From Streptomyces capitiformicae (GTDB lineage Bacteria > Actinomycetota > Actinomycetes > Streptomycetales > Streptomycetaceae), in assembly GCF_002214185.1 (NCBI RefSeq), contig NZ_CP022161.1:2231767-2295766 (forward strand): DNA of 64,000 bases, given 5' to 3'. Positions 44,782 to 53,833 of this stretch are shown one piece after another (within the stretch, counting starts at the first letter, position 1; each line of letters begins with the position of its first letter). Below the pieces are notes generated by a model. It was not told the origin of the DNA. It did no database searches and worked only from the letters and a program-made list of their open reading frames with translations. The position numbers were made by a program, and so were the translations under genes.

Positions 44782-45062
44782 GGGTGGGCGGCCCACGCGA
44801 AGCGAATCGCGCGCTCGAAGCGGCCGCCCCGGGCAGCGTCCCGAGGGAGCGGACTCGACGGAGGGGTAACTACTCCGGAACCCGCCGCGGGCTGCCCTGT
44901 CGGGAACTCGACGTACTGCGCCTGATGTACAGCATCGCCGGGCTCCTCTCCCAGAACATGGCGTCGGCTCGAGCCGACGGCCGGAACATCAACCACTCTG
45001 CCCTGCGGCCGAGTTGCCCGCCACCGAATATCCACCGCACGCCCGTCCGCCGCGCGACACGC

Positions 45063-45311
45063 TCACCGACGGCGCCACCTGCGCCGACGCGCCTTGCTGA
45101 AGAACCACCCGGCGGGCGGCTCGTCCGACCGCCACGGCTGGGGGTCGGGTGCCTGCTCCCGCCAACGCGCCGCGAGCATCCGGGCCCGCGCCGACGGTTC
45201 GGCCGTCTCCGCGGAGCGTATGAAGTCCTCGTCCAACACGACGTCGCCCCAGACGTCTTCGCCCTCGGCCCGACTCTCCTCGCCGCCGTCGGGCGACACC
45301 TCCGCTGTCAT
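45063..45311 (-). CDS. small conserved protein, function unknown
   Basis: An 82-aa protein with an acidic first half (VVLDEDFIRSAETAEPSARA) and a basic tail (FFSKARRRRWRRR). The segment ARMLAARWREQAPDPQPWRS followed by DEPPAGWFF reads like a conserved actinobacterial protein I have seen next to ABC genes, but I have no function for it. ATG 45311 follows GGGCAGGAGGAACGGG. The preceding 281 bases between tRNA-Ser and this gene hold nothing recognised. Confidence 0.7.
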   Translation of the reverse strand: MTAEVSPDGGEESRAEGEDVWGDVVLDEDFIRSAETAEPSARARMLAARWREQAPDPQPWRSDEPPAGWFFSKARRRRWRRR

Positions 45312-45444
45312 CCCGTTCCTCCTGCCCTCGGGCCGCCCTTCCTGGCCGCGTATGCCCCATCGCTCCCCTTCGCCCAGTGTGCCCGGCCGTATGTGAAGCC
45401 CCTGTCAAGATCAATAGTTGGTCGGATGCCCGGGGGATCCGCGA

Positions 45445-45486
45445 GGGACCGTCCTCCGGGGCCACCGAGCAGCCCCGGAGGGTCCC
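45445..45486 (-). terminator. terminator of the ABC exporter operon
   Basis: CCTCCGGGGC (45453-45462) pairs with GCCCCGGAGG (45472-45481), and an outer stem GGGAC (45445-45449) / GTCCC (45482-45486) extends it. It lies directly after the permease stop. Confidence 0.7.
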
Positions 45487-45487
45487 G

Positions 45488-46207
45488 TCACTCCTCCCCG
45501 GCCAGTTTCAGCGTCCGCAGCTTCTGCCCCGCGTACCAGGTCGCGCCCGCCGTGACGACGGTCAGCAGGATCACCGCGGTCGGCAGCCCCACGTCGGAGG
45601 TCACGAGGTCGCCGTCGGTGACCTTTTGAGCCACGGCGAGCGCCCACTGCTGAACGCTGAGCGTGCGCGCACCGTCCACCAGGGACCCGAACAACGCCTC
45701 CCACACGAGCGCGTACACGAGCCCGAAGACGACCGCGTGCCGGGTCACCGTCCCGAGGAGCAGGAACATGGCCGCGTAGGCGATCGAGGCGACCAGCGCC
45801 GCCACCGTGTAGGCGACCGCGATCTGCTGTCCGTTGCCGTTCAGGATGAGGCCCGCGAGAAACGTCGGTATCGCCGAGAACGCCATGGTCACCGCGATCG
45901 CCACGATCAGTTTCGTGAGGATGATCGTCGGCCGCTTCACCGGTTTGGCCAGCAGATACACCACCGAGCCGTCATCGATCTCCGGCCCGATCGCACCCGT
46001 GCCCGCGATGACGCCGATGATCGGCACCATCGTGGCGAGCGCGAACCCGCCGAGGAGGTCAGCCGCCACCTGGTCGTCCGCGCCGCTCAAGGCGCGCACG
46101 GCCACGGAGATCACGATCAGCAGCAGGGGCAGCGCGCCGAGGATGAGGGCCCGACGGCGGCCGAGCAGGGCCCGGTAGGTGAGCCGGGCGACTGTGGGGT
46201 CGTACAT
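45488..46207 (-). CDS. ABC-2-type exporter permease
   Basis: A 239-aa membrane protein with six hydrophobic segments (for example LILGALPLLLIVISVAVRAL, ALATMVPIIGVIAGTGAIGP, AVAYTVAALVASIAYAAMFL). The PEIDDGSVVYLLAKPVKRPT loop is typical of ABC-2 permeases. Start ATG 46207 (MYDPTVARLTYRALLGRRRA) follows CGTAGGAGGCCGAAG. It is the last of four genes; its ATPase partner is immediately upstream. Substrate unknown. Confidence 0.9.
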   Translation of the reverse strand: MYDPTVARLTYRALLGRRRALILGALPLLLIVISVAVRALSGADDQVAADLLGGFALATMVPIIGVIAGTGAIGPEIDDGSVVYLLAKPVKRPTIILTKLIVAIAVTMAFSAIPTFLAGLILNGNGQQIAVAYTVAALVASIAYAAMFLLLGTVTRHAVVFGLVYALVWEALFGSLVDGARTLSVQQWALAVAQKVTDGDLVTSDVGLPTAVILLTVVTAGATWYAGQKLRTLKLAGEE

Positions 46208-46217
46208 CTTCGGCCTC

Positions 46218-47129
46218 CTACGCCGCGACGAGATACGAGAAGACGGACTCAAGGGACTCGTCCGACGGTGAGACCGTGAGCAGACGGATGCCGTGGTCCC
46301 GGGCCACCCTCGGCAACAGGGCGGTGAACCGGCCGAAGTCGACGGCCTGGATGCGCAACGCGCCCTCGGTCAGGTCCACTTCGATCCCGGCGGTCGACGG
46401 GTCGGCGATCAGCGCGGCGGCCAGGGCCCGGTCGTCGCTGGAGCGCACCAGATATCGGTGCGGACGGTCGGTCATCAGACGCCGGATGCGCCGGAAGTCG
46501 CCGCTCGCCGCGTGCCGCCCGGCGACTATCACCTCGATGTGGGCGGCCAACTGCTCCACCTCTTCGAGGATGTGGGACGAGAACAGCACGGTGCGGCCCT
46601 CGCCGCCCATGCGCCGCAGCAGGTCCATGAGCTGCATGCGCTGGCGTGGGTCCATGCCGTTGAAGGGCTCGTCCAGCAGGAGCAGGGACGGCTCGTGGAC
46701 CAGCGCGGACGCCATCTTCACGCGCTGGCGCATGCCCTTGGAGTACGTCGAGATCTTGCGGTCCTGCGCGTACTCCATCTCCACCGTGGCGAGCGCCCGT
46801 TGGGCGGCCTTCGCGCCGAGTCCGTGCAACTCGGCGTTAGCAACGACGAATTCACGGCCCGTGAGGAAGTCGTACATCGCCTCGCGCTCGGGGACGATGC
46901 CGATGTGCTTGTAGATCTGCTCGTTGCGCCACACCGGCCGGCCGTCGAGGGTGACGGAGCCCGTGGAGGGGGCGAGGAAGCCGCCCATCATGTTGATGAG
47001 CGTGGACTTCCCGGCGCCGTTCGGACCGAGCAGGCCGGTGACACCCGGACCGATCGTCATCGTGACGTCGTTGACCGCCACCACATTGCCGAACCAGCGC
47101 GATACGTGGTCGATGTTGAGCGTGGTCAC
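46218..47129 (-). CDS. ABC transporter ATP-binding protein
   Basis: A 303-aa ATPase: Walker A LLGPNGAGKSTLI (about residues 33-45), signature YSKGMRQRVKMASALV (about 134), Walker B LLLLDEPFNGMD and switch His in LFSSHILEEVE. Relative to the LSGGQ consensus the signature is YSKGM, common in ABC-2 exporters. Its start overlaps the end of the upstream permease gene by four bases. With the 45488-46207 permease it forms exporter unit 2 of the operon. Confidence 0.92.
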   Translation of the reverse strand: MTTLNIDHVSRWFGNVVAVNDVTMTIGPGVTGLLGPNGAGKSTLINMMGGFLAPSTGSVTLDGRPVWRNEQIYKHIGIVPEREAMYDFLTGREFVVANAELHGLGAKAAQRALATVEMEYAQDRKISTYSKGMRQRVKMASALVHEPSLLLLDEPFNGMDPRQRMQLMDLLRRMGGEGRTVLFSSHILEEVEQLAAHIEVIVAGRHAASGDFRRIRRLMTDRPHRYLVRSSDDRALAAALIADPSTAGIEVDLTEGALRIQAVDFGRFTALLPRVARDHGIRLLTVSPSDESLESVFSYLVAA

Positions 47130-48064
47130 AGCCCGGCCTTTCGGTAGCGGCGCATCAGCAGGCCGTAGCAGCCGACGATGAGACCCAGGACGACGAGGAG
47201 GTAGACGGCTCCCTGCACGCTGGACGGCCCATGACCACCCGGGAAGTTGGAGGTGGCGCCCAGGAAGGCCGTCTGCACACCGTCTATGAGCGTGATGGGT
47301 GAGAAGAGGCCGAGCCAGGGCACCGCGTCACCGCTGTTCTGCACGTCGGCGATGGCCTGGACGACGGACACAGCCCCGTAGGAGATGGTCAGGACGGCGA
47401 TGACGGCGGCGATGCCGAAGCCGCGGCGCGGAGTGACCGCCGAGATCACCAGGCCGATACCGGCGAAGAGGAGCGACAGCAGTGCCACGGACACCAGTCC
47501 CTGCCCGAATCCCTTGGTCTGGTCGGTGAAGTCGAGTTTGGCCAGCAGCGCGCCCACGTAGAGAACGATCAGCGGCACGGTGGTGAGGATGAAGAGCGCC
47601 GAGGTCAGTGCCGCGAACTTCGCGCGGACGTAGTCGGCGGTCTCGATCGGGCGCGAGAAGTACAACGGCACGGTCTTGAAGCGCAGGTCGCGTGAGACGG
47701 ACTGGGGTGCCTGGGAGGCGACGTACAGGCCGATCACCGCCTGCATGATGATCGCGTAGTCGGTGTACTTGATGGGCAGGTCGTTGGCCTGGGTGGCGAC
47801 CGCGACCGCCACCATGATGGCGGCGGGGGCGCACATCACCGCGAAGAGCAGCATGGGCAGCACCTTGGACTTGGCCGAGCGGCCGAGTCCGTAGGCGCCG
47901 CGCAGGGACTGCGAGTACAGCGAGCGGCGGGCGTAGGCGCGGCCCAGGCGGGGGCCGTCGTAGTTGCGATAGCCGATGTTGTGGATGCGGCTCTGTTCGC
48001 CCGCGTGTGTGGGCTGTTCGCCGACGCGGGCCGGGGCCTGTGCCCGGGTCTGCTCAACCGCCAT
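47126..48064 (-). CDS. ABC-2-type exporter permease
   Basis: A 312-aa membrane protein. A soluble N-terminal 60 residues include IHNIGYRNYDGPRLGRAYAR, a conserved segment of this permease family. Six hydrophobic segments follow (VLPMLLFAVMCAPAAIMVAV through LLVVLGLIVGCYGLLM). ATG 48064 lies inside the end of the upstream ATPase gene (11-base overlap). It is the membrane half of exporter unit 1. Confidence 0.9.
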   Translation of the reverse strand: MAVEQTRAQAPARVGEQPTHAGEQSRIHNIGYRNYDGPRLGRAYARRSLYSQSLRGAYGLGRSAKSKVLPMLLFAVMCAPAAIMVAVAVATQANDLPIKYTDYAIIMQAVIGLYVASQAPQSVSRDLRFKTVPLYFSRPIETADYVRAKFAALTSALFILTTVPLIVLYVGALLAKLDFTDQTKGFGQGLVSVALLSLLFAGIGLVISAVTPRRGFGIAAVIAVLTISYGAVSVVQAIADVQNSGDAVPWLGLFSPITLIDGVQTAFLGATSNFPGGHGPSSVQGAVYLLVVLGLIVGCYGLLMRRYRKAGL

Positions 48065-49049
48065 GGCCGACCGCCTCCTTCCGTGCGTCCTGCGAACCAT
48101 GGGCGTTCGCCTGCTCGTCGCTGTCCTTGAACACCTCGGCGATCTGATGCCTGCGCTGCTCCATGCGGACCAAGCCGAGGCCCAGGTCGGCGACGACGTC
48201 GCGAACCAGGTCGTAGGTCTCCTCACCCTGGGCGGTGAGCAGCAGGATGTGCCCGGCGCCCGGGAGGCCGCTGCCGTCCGAGACGGTCACCCCGCGCGCG
48301 TGGAGCGCCTCGCGCAGCGCGCCGGTGCCGTCGGGGTGCTCGTCGGTGTCCGTGACCTCGATGGCGAGCGTGGCCGTGCTCTGGGTGAAGTCCCTGGTGG
48401 AGCTGGACCGCAGGAGCTTTCCGCCGTCGACCACGACGACGTGGTCACAGGTGCGCTCCAGCTCGCCGAGCAGATGGGAGGTGACCAGGACGGAGATGCC
48501 GAAGTCGGTGTGGATGCGGCGGATCAGTCCGAGCATCTCGTCGCGGCCGACCGGGTCCAGACCGTTGGTCGGCTCGTCCAGGAAGACCAGCTGCGGGTCG
48601 TGCACCAAGGCCTGGGCGAGCTTCACGCGCTGCTTCATACCCGTGGAGTAGCCGCCGATGGGGCGGTACCGCTCCTCGTACAGTCCGACGTGGCGCAGGG
48701 TGTCCGCGGTGCGCTCACGTGCGGCGGTCGGCGGGAGCCCCGACATGCGGGCCATGTGGACGACGAATTCGGTGGCCGAGACGTCGGGCGGCAGGCAGTC
48801 GTGCTCCGGCATGTAGCCCACGCGCTCCCGGATGTCGCCGCCCTTGCTCGCGACGTCGAGTCCGAGCACCTCGGCACGGCCCTCCGTGGCGGGGGAGAGA
48901 CCCAGCAGGATCTTGATCAGTGTGGACTTGCCGGCGCCATTGGCACCGACGAGTCCCGTCACACCGGGTCCGATGTCCACGGAGAGCCGGTCAAGAGCGG
49001 TCACCCTCGGGAACCGCTTGCTCAGGCTTTCGGTCGCGATCACAGTCAC
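48054..49049 (-). CDS. ABC transporter ATP-binding protein
   Basis: A 331-aa ATPase: Walker A LVGANGAGKSTLI, signature YSTGMKQRVKLAQALV, Walker B LVFLDEPTNGLD and His in LVTSHLLGELE, then a C-terminal extension of about 100 residues. Start options are GTG 49049 or GTG 49043; I use the first. It begins the four-gene exporter operon and is divergent from the M24 peptidase gene. Two ATPase/permease pairs in one operon could form two exporters or one heteromeric one. Confidence 0.9.
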   Translation of the reverse strand: MTVIATESLSKRFPRVTALDRLSVDIGPGVTGLVGANGAGKSTLIKILLGLSPATEGRAEVLGLDVASKGGDIRERVGYMPEHDCLPPDVSATEFVVHMARMSGLPPTAARERTADTLRHVGLYEERYRPIGGYSTGMKQRVKLAQALVHDPQLVFLDEPTNGLDPVGRDEMLGLIRRIHTDFGISVLVTSHLLGELERTCDHVVVVDGGKLLRSSSTRDFTQSTATLAIEVTDTDEHPDGTGALREALHARGVTVSDGSGLPGAGHILLLTAQGEETYDLVRDVVADLGLGLVRMEQRRHQIAEVFKDSDEQANAHGSQDARKEAVGHGG

Positions 49050-49424
49050 GAATTCGACATTAGGGCTGCCGGACGTGGCGGTCGTCACCCCGCAGAGCTG
49101 TCTGCGTCTCACTCTCGAGTCGTACGGGCCCGTAGGGGGTATCAGCCGCCGGTCCCCCTAGGGGTCACCCTGAGGTCGAACAACGGAAGGCGCGAACGCC
49201 GAGCCGCGACGGCCGCCACGAGACCAAAGCCCCACGGTCACCGTGAAGTTGAACGGCCGGCTTCCCCGTTTCGTTCCCCCAGCTTTCCACAGTTCTCGCG
49301 CCCGACCGGTTTTCCACAGGTGCAGCACACCCCGATTGACGCAGCCTCCAATGACTGTCACATTCGCCAGTGTCACATTGCGAACACGGACCGCAGTCGA
49401 CGAAGGACGGGTGGAGGCGGTGGC
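49050..49424. other. divergent promoter region with DnaA-box-like sites
   Basis: 375 bases between the divergent ABC operon and the M24 gene. It holds an inverted repeat TAGGGGG...CCCCCTA near 49134-49161, and two DnaA-box-like sites: CTTTCCACA (49283-49291, two mismatches) and TTTTCCACA (49310-49318, one mismatch). No gene was recognised. Confidence 0.45.
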
Positions 49425-50273
49425 ATGACCTCGGCGGTGAAGGGTGAACGCGCGACGGAGCTCGAACGGTTCCGGCAGGTGCAGACCCTCGCGTACGAGT
49501 GCGCGGAAGCGGTCGCGGCGCAGCTGAAGCCGGGCGTGACCGAGCGCGAGGCGGCACGGATGCAGCGCCGCTGGCTGCGCGAGCGCGGGGTCCAGGACTG
49601 GTTCCATCTGCCCTTCGCCTGGTTCGGCGACCGCACGGCGTTCGTGAACTTCCGCATACCGTTGCAGTTCTTCCCCACCGACCGCCGCCTCGAGCCGGGC
49701 ATGCCGTTCATCCTCGACATGGCCCCCATATACAAGGGCTACACGGCGGACATCGGCTACTCGGGCTGCCTCGGCCCGAGTCCCCTGCACGACAAGCTGA
49801 TGGCGGACCTGGAGGCGCACCGCGACCTGATCCTGCGCGAGGTGCGCGAGCGGCGGCCGCTGCGTGAGATCTACGCGGACGTGGACCGGCTCATGGTCCG
49901 CCAGGGATACGCCAACCGGCATCGCGCGTACCCCTTCGGCGTCATCGCGCACAAGGTGGACCGGGTGAAGGAGCGGCGCTGGTCACCGCATCTCTTCGGG
50001 TTCGGTACGCAGTCACTGAAGGGGCTGGCGGCCGACGCGCTGCACGGGCACCGCGACGGCTGGTCACCGCTGTGGTCGCCGTACCGGTTCTCCGACCACC
50101 CGCCGCGGGCGGGGCTGTGGGCGGTCGAACCGCACCTCGGTTTCCGGGGCACGGGCGCGAAGTTCGAGGAGATCCTGGTCGTCACCGACTCCAAGGACCA
50201 CGAGGAGAGCGCGTTCTGGCTGGACGACGACCTGCCCCACGTCCGGCGGTGGGCGGAGGAGAAGTGCCGATGA
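49425..50273 (+). CDS. M24-family peptidase-like protein
   Basis: A 282-aa protein with the pita-bread fold of M24 peptidases/creatinases. Seen: LKPGVTEREAARMQRRWLRE, FILDMAPIYKGYTADIGYSG (two Asp of the metal site), and WAVEPHLGFRGTGAKFEEIL (two Glu). The metal His expected between them could be in AYPFGVIAHKV. No N-terminal prolidase domain is present. The substrate is unknown. ATG 49425 follows GGAGGCGGTGGC. The stop overlaps the start of the hydrolase/SDR fusion (ATGA). Confidence 0.85.
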   Translation: MTSAVKGERATELERFRQVQTLAYECAEAVAAQLKPGVTEREAARMQRRWLRERGVQDWFHLPFAWFGDRTAFVNFRIPLQFFPTDRRLEPGMPFILDMAPIYKGYTADIGYSGCLGPSPLHDKLMADLEAHRDLILREVRERRPLREIYADVDRLMVRQGYANRHRAYPFGVIAHKVDRVKERRWSPHLFGFGTQSLKGLAADALHGHRDGWSPLWSPYRFSDHPPRAGLWAVEPHLGFRGTGAKFEEILVVTDSKDHEESAFWLDDDLPHVRRWAEEKCR

Positions 50274-52054
50274 GCGAGGGGGAAAACATGAGGCGTGCGG
50301 TGGCGCTCGAAGGCGCGCGGGAGCGACGGGTGCGCGCGGACGGAGTCGAACTGTCGGTCGCCGAACTGGGCGATCCGGTGCAGCCGACCGTGGTGCTCCT
50401 GCACGGCTACCCCGACTCCAAGGAGGTCTGGTCCGAGGTCGCCGTACGCCTCGCCGAGCACTACCACGTGGTGCTGTACGACGTCCGCGGCCACGGCGGT
50501 TCGACGGCACCGCGGCCCCTGCGCGGCGGGTTCACGCTGGAGAAGCTGACGGACGACTTCCTGGCGGTCGTGGACGCGGTCAGCCCCGATCGGCCCGTGC
50601 ACCTGGTGGGCCACGACTGGGGGTCGGTGCAGGGCTGGGAGTTCGTGACGGTCGAGCGCACCGAGGGCCGCATCGCGTCCTTCACCTCGATGTCGGGACC
50701 TTCTCTCGATCACTTCGGCCACTGGATCAAACAGAGCGTCAAGCGCCCGACCCCACGCCGGATCGGCCGGCTCCTCGGCCAGGGCGCCCGGTCCTGGTAC
50801 GTCTATCTGCTGCACACGCCCGTGCTGCCCGAGCTCGCCTGGCGCGGTCCGCTGGGCAAACAGTGGCCCGGACTGCTCCAGCGGAGCGAAAAGCTGCCCC
50901 CGGGGCGCTACACCGCACCATCGCTTCCGACGGACGCGGCGCACGGAGCATGGCTGTACCGCGACAACGTACGGGCGCGCCTGAGCAAGCCCCGCGACGA
51001 CGCGTACGCGCACGTGCCCGTCCAGCTCATCACGCCCCTGGGCGACACGTTCCTGTCCGAGCACCTCAATGACGAACTGGAGCTGTGGGCTGCGCAGTTG
51101 ACCCGCCGCACCGTCTCCGCCCGGCACTGGCTCCCGCTCACACGCCCCGACCAACTGGCCGCCTGGATCACCGAGTTCGTCACCGCCACCGAGAGCGGGC
51201 GGACCGCGCCGGTGGCCACCGGAAAGTACGCGGACCGGTTCGGTGGACAGTTGGTGCTGGTCACCGGCGCGGCCGGGGGCATCGGCCGGGCCACCGCCTT
51301 CGCGTTCGCCGAGGCCGGCGCACGCGTGGTCGCCGTCGACCGGGACACGGAGGGCGCGGCCCGCACCGCGGAGCTGGCCCGGCTGATCGGCGCACCCGAA
51401 GCCTGGGCCGAGACCGTCGACGTCTGCGACGAGCAGGCCATGGAGAAGCTCGCCGCGAAGGTCGCCACCGAGTACGGCGTGGTGGATGTGCTGGTGAACA
51501 ACGCGGGGATCGGGCTCTCGGGGTCCTTCCTCGACACCACCCCCGAGGACTGGCGGAAGGTCCTCGACGTCAACCTGTGGGGTGTCATCCACGGCTGTCG
51601 GCTCTTCGGCAAGCAGATGGCCGAGCGCGGACAGGGCGGCCACATCGTCAACACCGCCTCGGCGGCGGCGTATCTGCCCTCCCGGACACTGCCCGCGTAC
51701 AGCACCTCCAAGGCTGCCGTGCTGATGCTCAGCGAGTGCCTGCGCGCGGAGTTGGCCGGGAGAGACATCGGAGTCTCGGCGATCTGCCCCGGCATCGTCA
51801 ACACCAACATCACCTCGACCGCGCGTTTCGTCGGCGTCGACGCCGAGGAGGAGAAGCGCCGCCAACAGAGGACCGCTCGGCTGTACGGGCTGCGGAATTA
51901 CCCGCCGGAGAAGGTCGCGGACGCCGTCCTGCGCGCGGTCGTACGCAATCAGGCCGTCGTCCCCGTCACCGCGGAGGCCCGCGGCGGCCGCCTCATGTCC
52001 CGCTTCACCCCGAGAGCTCTGCGCGCACTCGCCCGCCTGGAACCGCCCCTGTGA
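50270..52054 (+). CDS. alpha/beta hydrolase fused to a short-chain dehydrogenase
   Basis: A 594-aa fusion. Residues about 20-310 are an alpha/beta hydrolase: VVLLHGYPDSKEVW and VGHDWGSVQGWEF, where the nucleophile position is Asp (about 114) as in epoxide hydrolases and haloalkane dehalogenases. Residues about 325-590 are a short-chain dehydrogenase with VTGAAGGIGRATAFAFAEAG (NAD(P) binding), VNNAGIGLSG and the catalytic YSTSK near 476. Such fusions exist in actinobacteria but their reaction is unknown; an epoxide-to-diol step followed by oxidation is one guess. It is translationally coupled to the M24 gene. Confidence 0.9.
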   Translation: MSEGENMRRAVALEGARERRVRADGVELSVAELGDPVQPTVVLLHGYPDSKEVWSEVAVRLAEHYHVVLYDVRGHGGSTAPRPLRGGFTLEKLTDDFLAVVDAVSPDRPVHLVGHDWGSVQGWEFVTVERTEGRIASFTSMSGPSLDHFGHWIKQSVKRPTPRRIGRLLGQGARSWYVYLLHTPVLPELAWRGPLGKQWPGLLQRSEKLPPGRYTAPSLPTDAAHGAWLYRDNVRARLSKPRDDAYAHVPVQLITPLGDTFLSEHLNDELELWAAQLTRRTVSARHWLPLTRPDQLAAWITEFVTATESGRTAPVATGKYADRFGGQLVLVTGAAGGIGRATAFAFAEAGARVVAVDRDTEGAARTAELARLIGAPEAWAETVDVCDEQAMEKLAAKVATEYGVVDVLVNNAGIGLSGSFLDTTPEDWRKVLDVNLWGVIHGCRLFGKQMAERGQGGHIVNTASAAAYLPSRTLPAYSTSKAAVLMLSECLRAELAGRDIGVSAICPGIVNTNITSTARFVGVDAEEEKRRQQRTARLYGLRNYPPEKVADAVLRAVVRNQAVVPVTAEARGGRLMSRFTPRALRALARLEPPL

Positions 52055-52154
52055 GCCCCCTCGAGCCGGGCACCACGACCACAGGGCGGAGCACTACGCC
52101 TCCCGGAGCTCGCCGGAAGCGTGGCGGGCGAGGGAAGAAGGAGGCAGGAGGACC

Positions 52155-53096
52155 GTGAACGACCAATCGCCCGGGGCCGATTACCGCATCGAGGACCTGG
52201 CGCACCGCAGCGGCGCCACGGTTCGTACGATCCGCGCCTACCAGGACCGCGGACTGCTCCCCCGGCCCGAGCGGCGCGGCCGGGCGAACGTGTACTGCGA
52301 CGCCCACCTGACCCGGCTGCACCAGATCGCCGACCTCCTCGACCGCGGCTACACCTTGGCCTCCATCAAGGAACTCCTGGAGGCGTGGGACACGGGCCGC
52401 GGCCTCGGTGGTGTCCTCGGCCTGGTCGCGGAGGTCGACGGGCCGTGGACGGACGAGGAGGCCGTACGCATATCGCGGGCCGACCTGGTCGCGCGGTTCG
52501 GCGGCGCTCCGGACGAGGCTGCCGTGGCGGACGCGGTCGAGCTCGGCGTACTGAAGCCCGTGCCTGGCGAGGAGGACCTTTTCCTCGTACCGAGCCCCCA
52601 AGAGCTGGCGGTGGCCGCCGAGTTGCACGGGACCGGGGTCCCGCTGTCCGCGATCGCGGGCCATCTGCGGGAGTTGAGAGGCCAGGTGGAGCACATCGCC
52701 GCCCGTTTCCTGGACTTCACCACCGAGCACGTTTTCGCGCGCTACCTGGGGCGGCACCAGCCGCCGACGGAATCCGAAGCGGCCGAGGCCGCGGCACTCG
52801 TACGACGGCTACGACCGCTCGCACAGCAGACGGTGGACGCCGAACTCGCCCGGGCGATGCGGCTGTTCGCCACCCGACAGCTGCGCCGGCACCTCGACTC
52901 GGAGGCCCCCGCCGAGCGCTCGGAGGAGTCGTGCTCGGTAAGGATCCCGGTGTCCACGATGCGGGCCGTGGAGAAGCTCGTTGGTCCCGAGCAGACTGCG
53001 GCTTTCATTACGGCGGCGGCCGAACGGGAGGTACAGTCACGCACCTTGGACGCGCTCACTGCAAGGCGCGACAAAGGAAGCGGAATTACCCAATAG
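52155..53096 (+). CDS. MerR-family transcriptional regulator
   Basis: A 313-aa regulator. The MerR helix-turn-helix is at residues about 10-75 (YRIEDLAHRSGATVRTIRAY then QDRGLLPRPERRGRANVY). A dimerisation helix follows. The remaining 200 residues are an effector-type domain without Cys clusters, so metal sensing is unlikely. GTG 52155 follows AGGCAGGAGGACC. It lies 100 bases after the hydrolase/SDR gene in the same direction and may control it. Confidence 0.9.
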   Translation: MNDQSPGADYRIEDLAHRSGATVRTIRAYQDRGLLPRPERRGRANVYCDAHLTRLHQIADLLDRGYTLASIKELLEAWDTGRGLGGVLGLVAEVDGPWTDEEAVRISRADLVARFGGAPDEAAVADAVELGVLKPVPGEEDLFLVPSPQELAVAAELHGTGVPLSAIAGHLRELRGQVEHIAARFLDFTTEHVFARYLGRHQPPTESEAAEAAALVRRLRPLAQQTVDAELARAMRLFATRQLRRHLDSEAPAERSEESCSVRIPVSTMRAVEKLVGPEQTAAFITAAAEREVQSRTLDALTARRDKGSGITQ

Positions 53097-53115
53097 CCCT
53101 GAACCAGACGGTTAG

Positions 53116-53169
53116 TTGTCCACAGAATCTTCAATTCCCCTGTGGATAACTCCACTTGGCTGTGGATCA
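53116..53169. other. second DnaA-box cluster
   Basis: TTGTCCACA at 53116-53124 (exact), TTATCCACA on the minus strand at 53141-53149 (exact) and TGATCCACA on the minus strand at 53161-53169 (one mismatch), all within 54 bases upstream of kptA. Confidence 0.65.
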
Positions 53170-53225
53170 AACATTCGGATCAAAATCAGGTGCGTGACAC
53201 GTGTCTCGCCGGGCACGCTGGCGAG

Positions 53226-53774
53226 ATGGACGAACGACGCACCGTGAAGGTGTCGAAATACCTCTCGAAGCACCTGCGACACCAGCCGGAGCGGATCGGG
53301 CTCACGCTCGACGAGGCCGGCTGGGTAGAGATCGACACGCTCATCGAGGCGGCCGCCGCACATGGCTTCCGCTTCACCAGGGCGGAGCTCGACCATGTGG
53401 TCGAGTTCAACGACAAACGACGCTTCGCCGTCGAGGACGGCCGCATCCGCGCCAGTCAGGGCCACACCGTCGAGGTCGATCTCGGCCTGCCCTCGGCGAC
53501 CCCGCCCCCGTATCTCTACCACGGGACCGTGGCGGCCTATCTGGGCGCGATCCGGGCCGAGGGCCTGCGCGCGATGAACCGCCACGCCGTGCATCTGTCG
53601 CCCGACCGCGAGACCGCCACCCGGGTGGGCGCCCGCCGCGGCCGCCCCGTCGTGCTCTGCGTGGACGCCGGCGCCATGCACCGCGACGGCCACGTCTTCC
53701 GCGTCAGCGACAACGGCGTCTGGCTGACCGAGGCCGTACCGCCCGACTACCTGCGCTTTCCGGAGTCGCGCTGA
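53226..53774 (+). CDS. kptA: RNA 2'-phosphotransferase (Tpt1/KptA)
   Basis: A 182-aa protein of the Tpt1/KptA family, which moves a 2'-phosphate from RNA to NAD+. Seen: [18 protein letters not shown] with the conserved Arg and His, [31 protein letters not shown], and [20 protein letters not shown]. In eukaryotes it finishes tRNA splicing; the bacterial substrate is uncertain. ATG 53226 ([12 protein letters not shown]) is chosen over an upstream GTG at 53142 because the added residues would be encoded by the DnaA-box region. Confidence 0.93.
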   Translation: MDERRTVKVSKYLSKHLRHQPERIGLTLDEAGWVEIDTLIEAAAAHGFRFTRAELDHVVEFNDKRRFAVEDGRIRASQGHTVEVDLGLPSATPPPYLYHGTVAAYLGAIRAEGLRAMNRHAVHLSPDRETATRVGARRGRPVVLCVDAGAMHRDGHVFRVSDNGVWLTEAVPPDYLRFPESR

Positions 53775-53833
53775 GCCCTGGCCGGGCCCGACGCACGTAA
53801 TCCGGACCCCGCGGCTGCGCTTACGCTCGGTGT

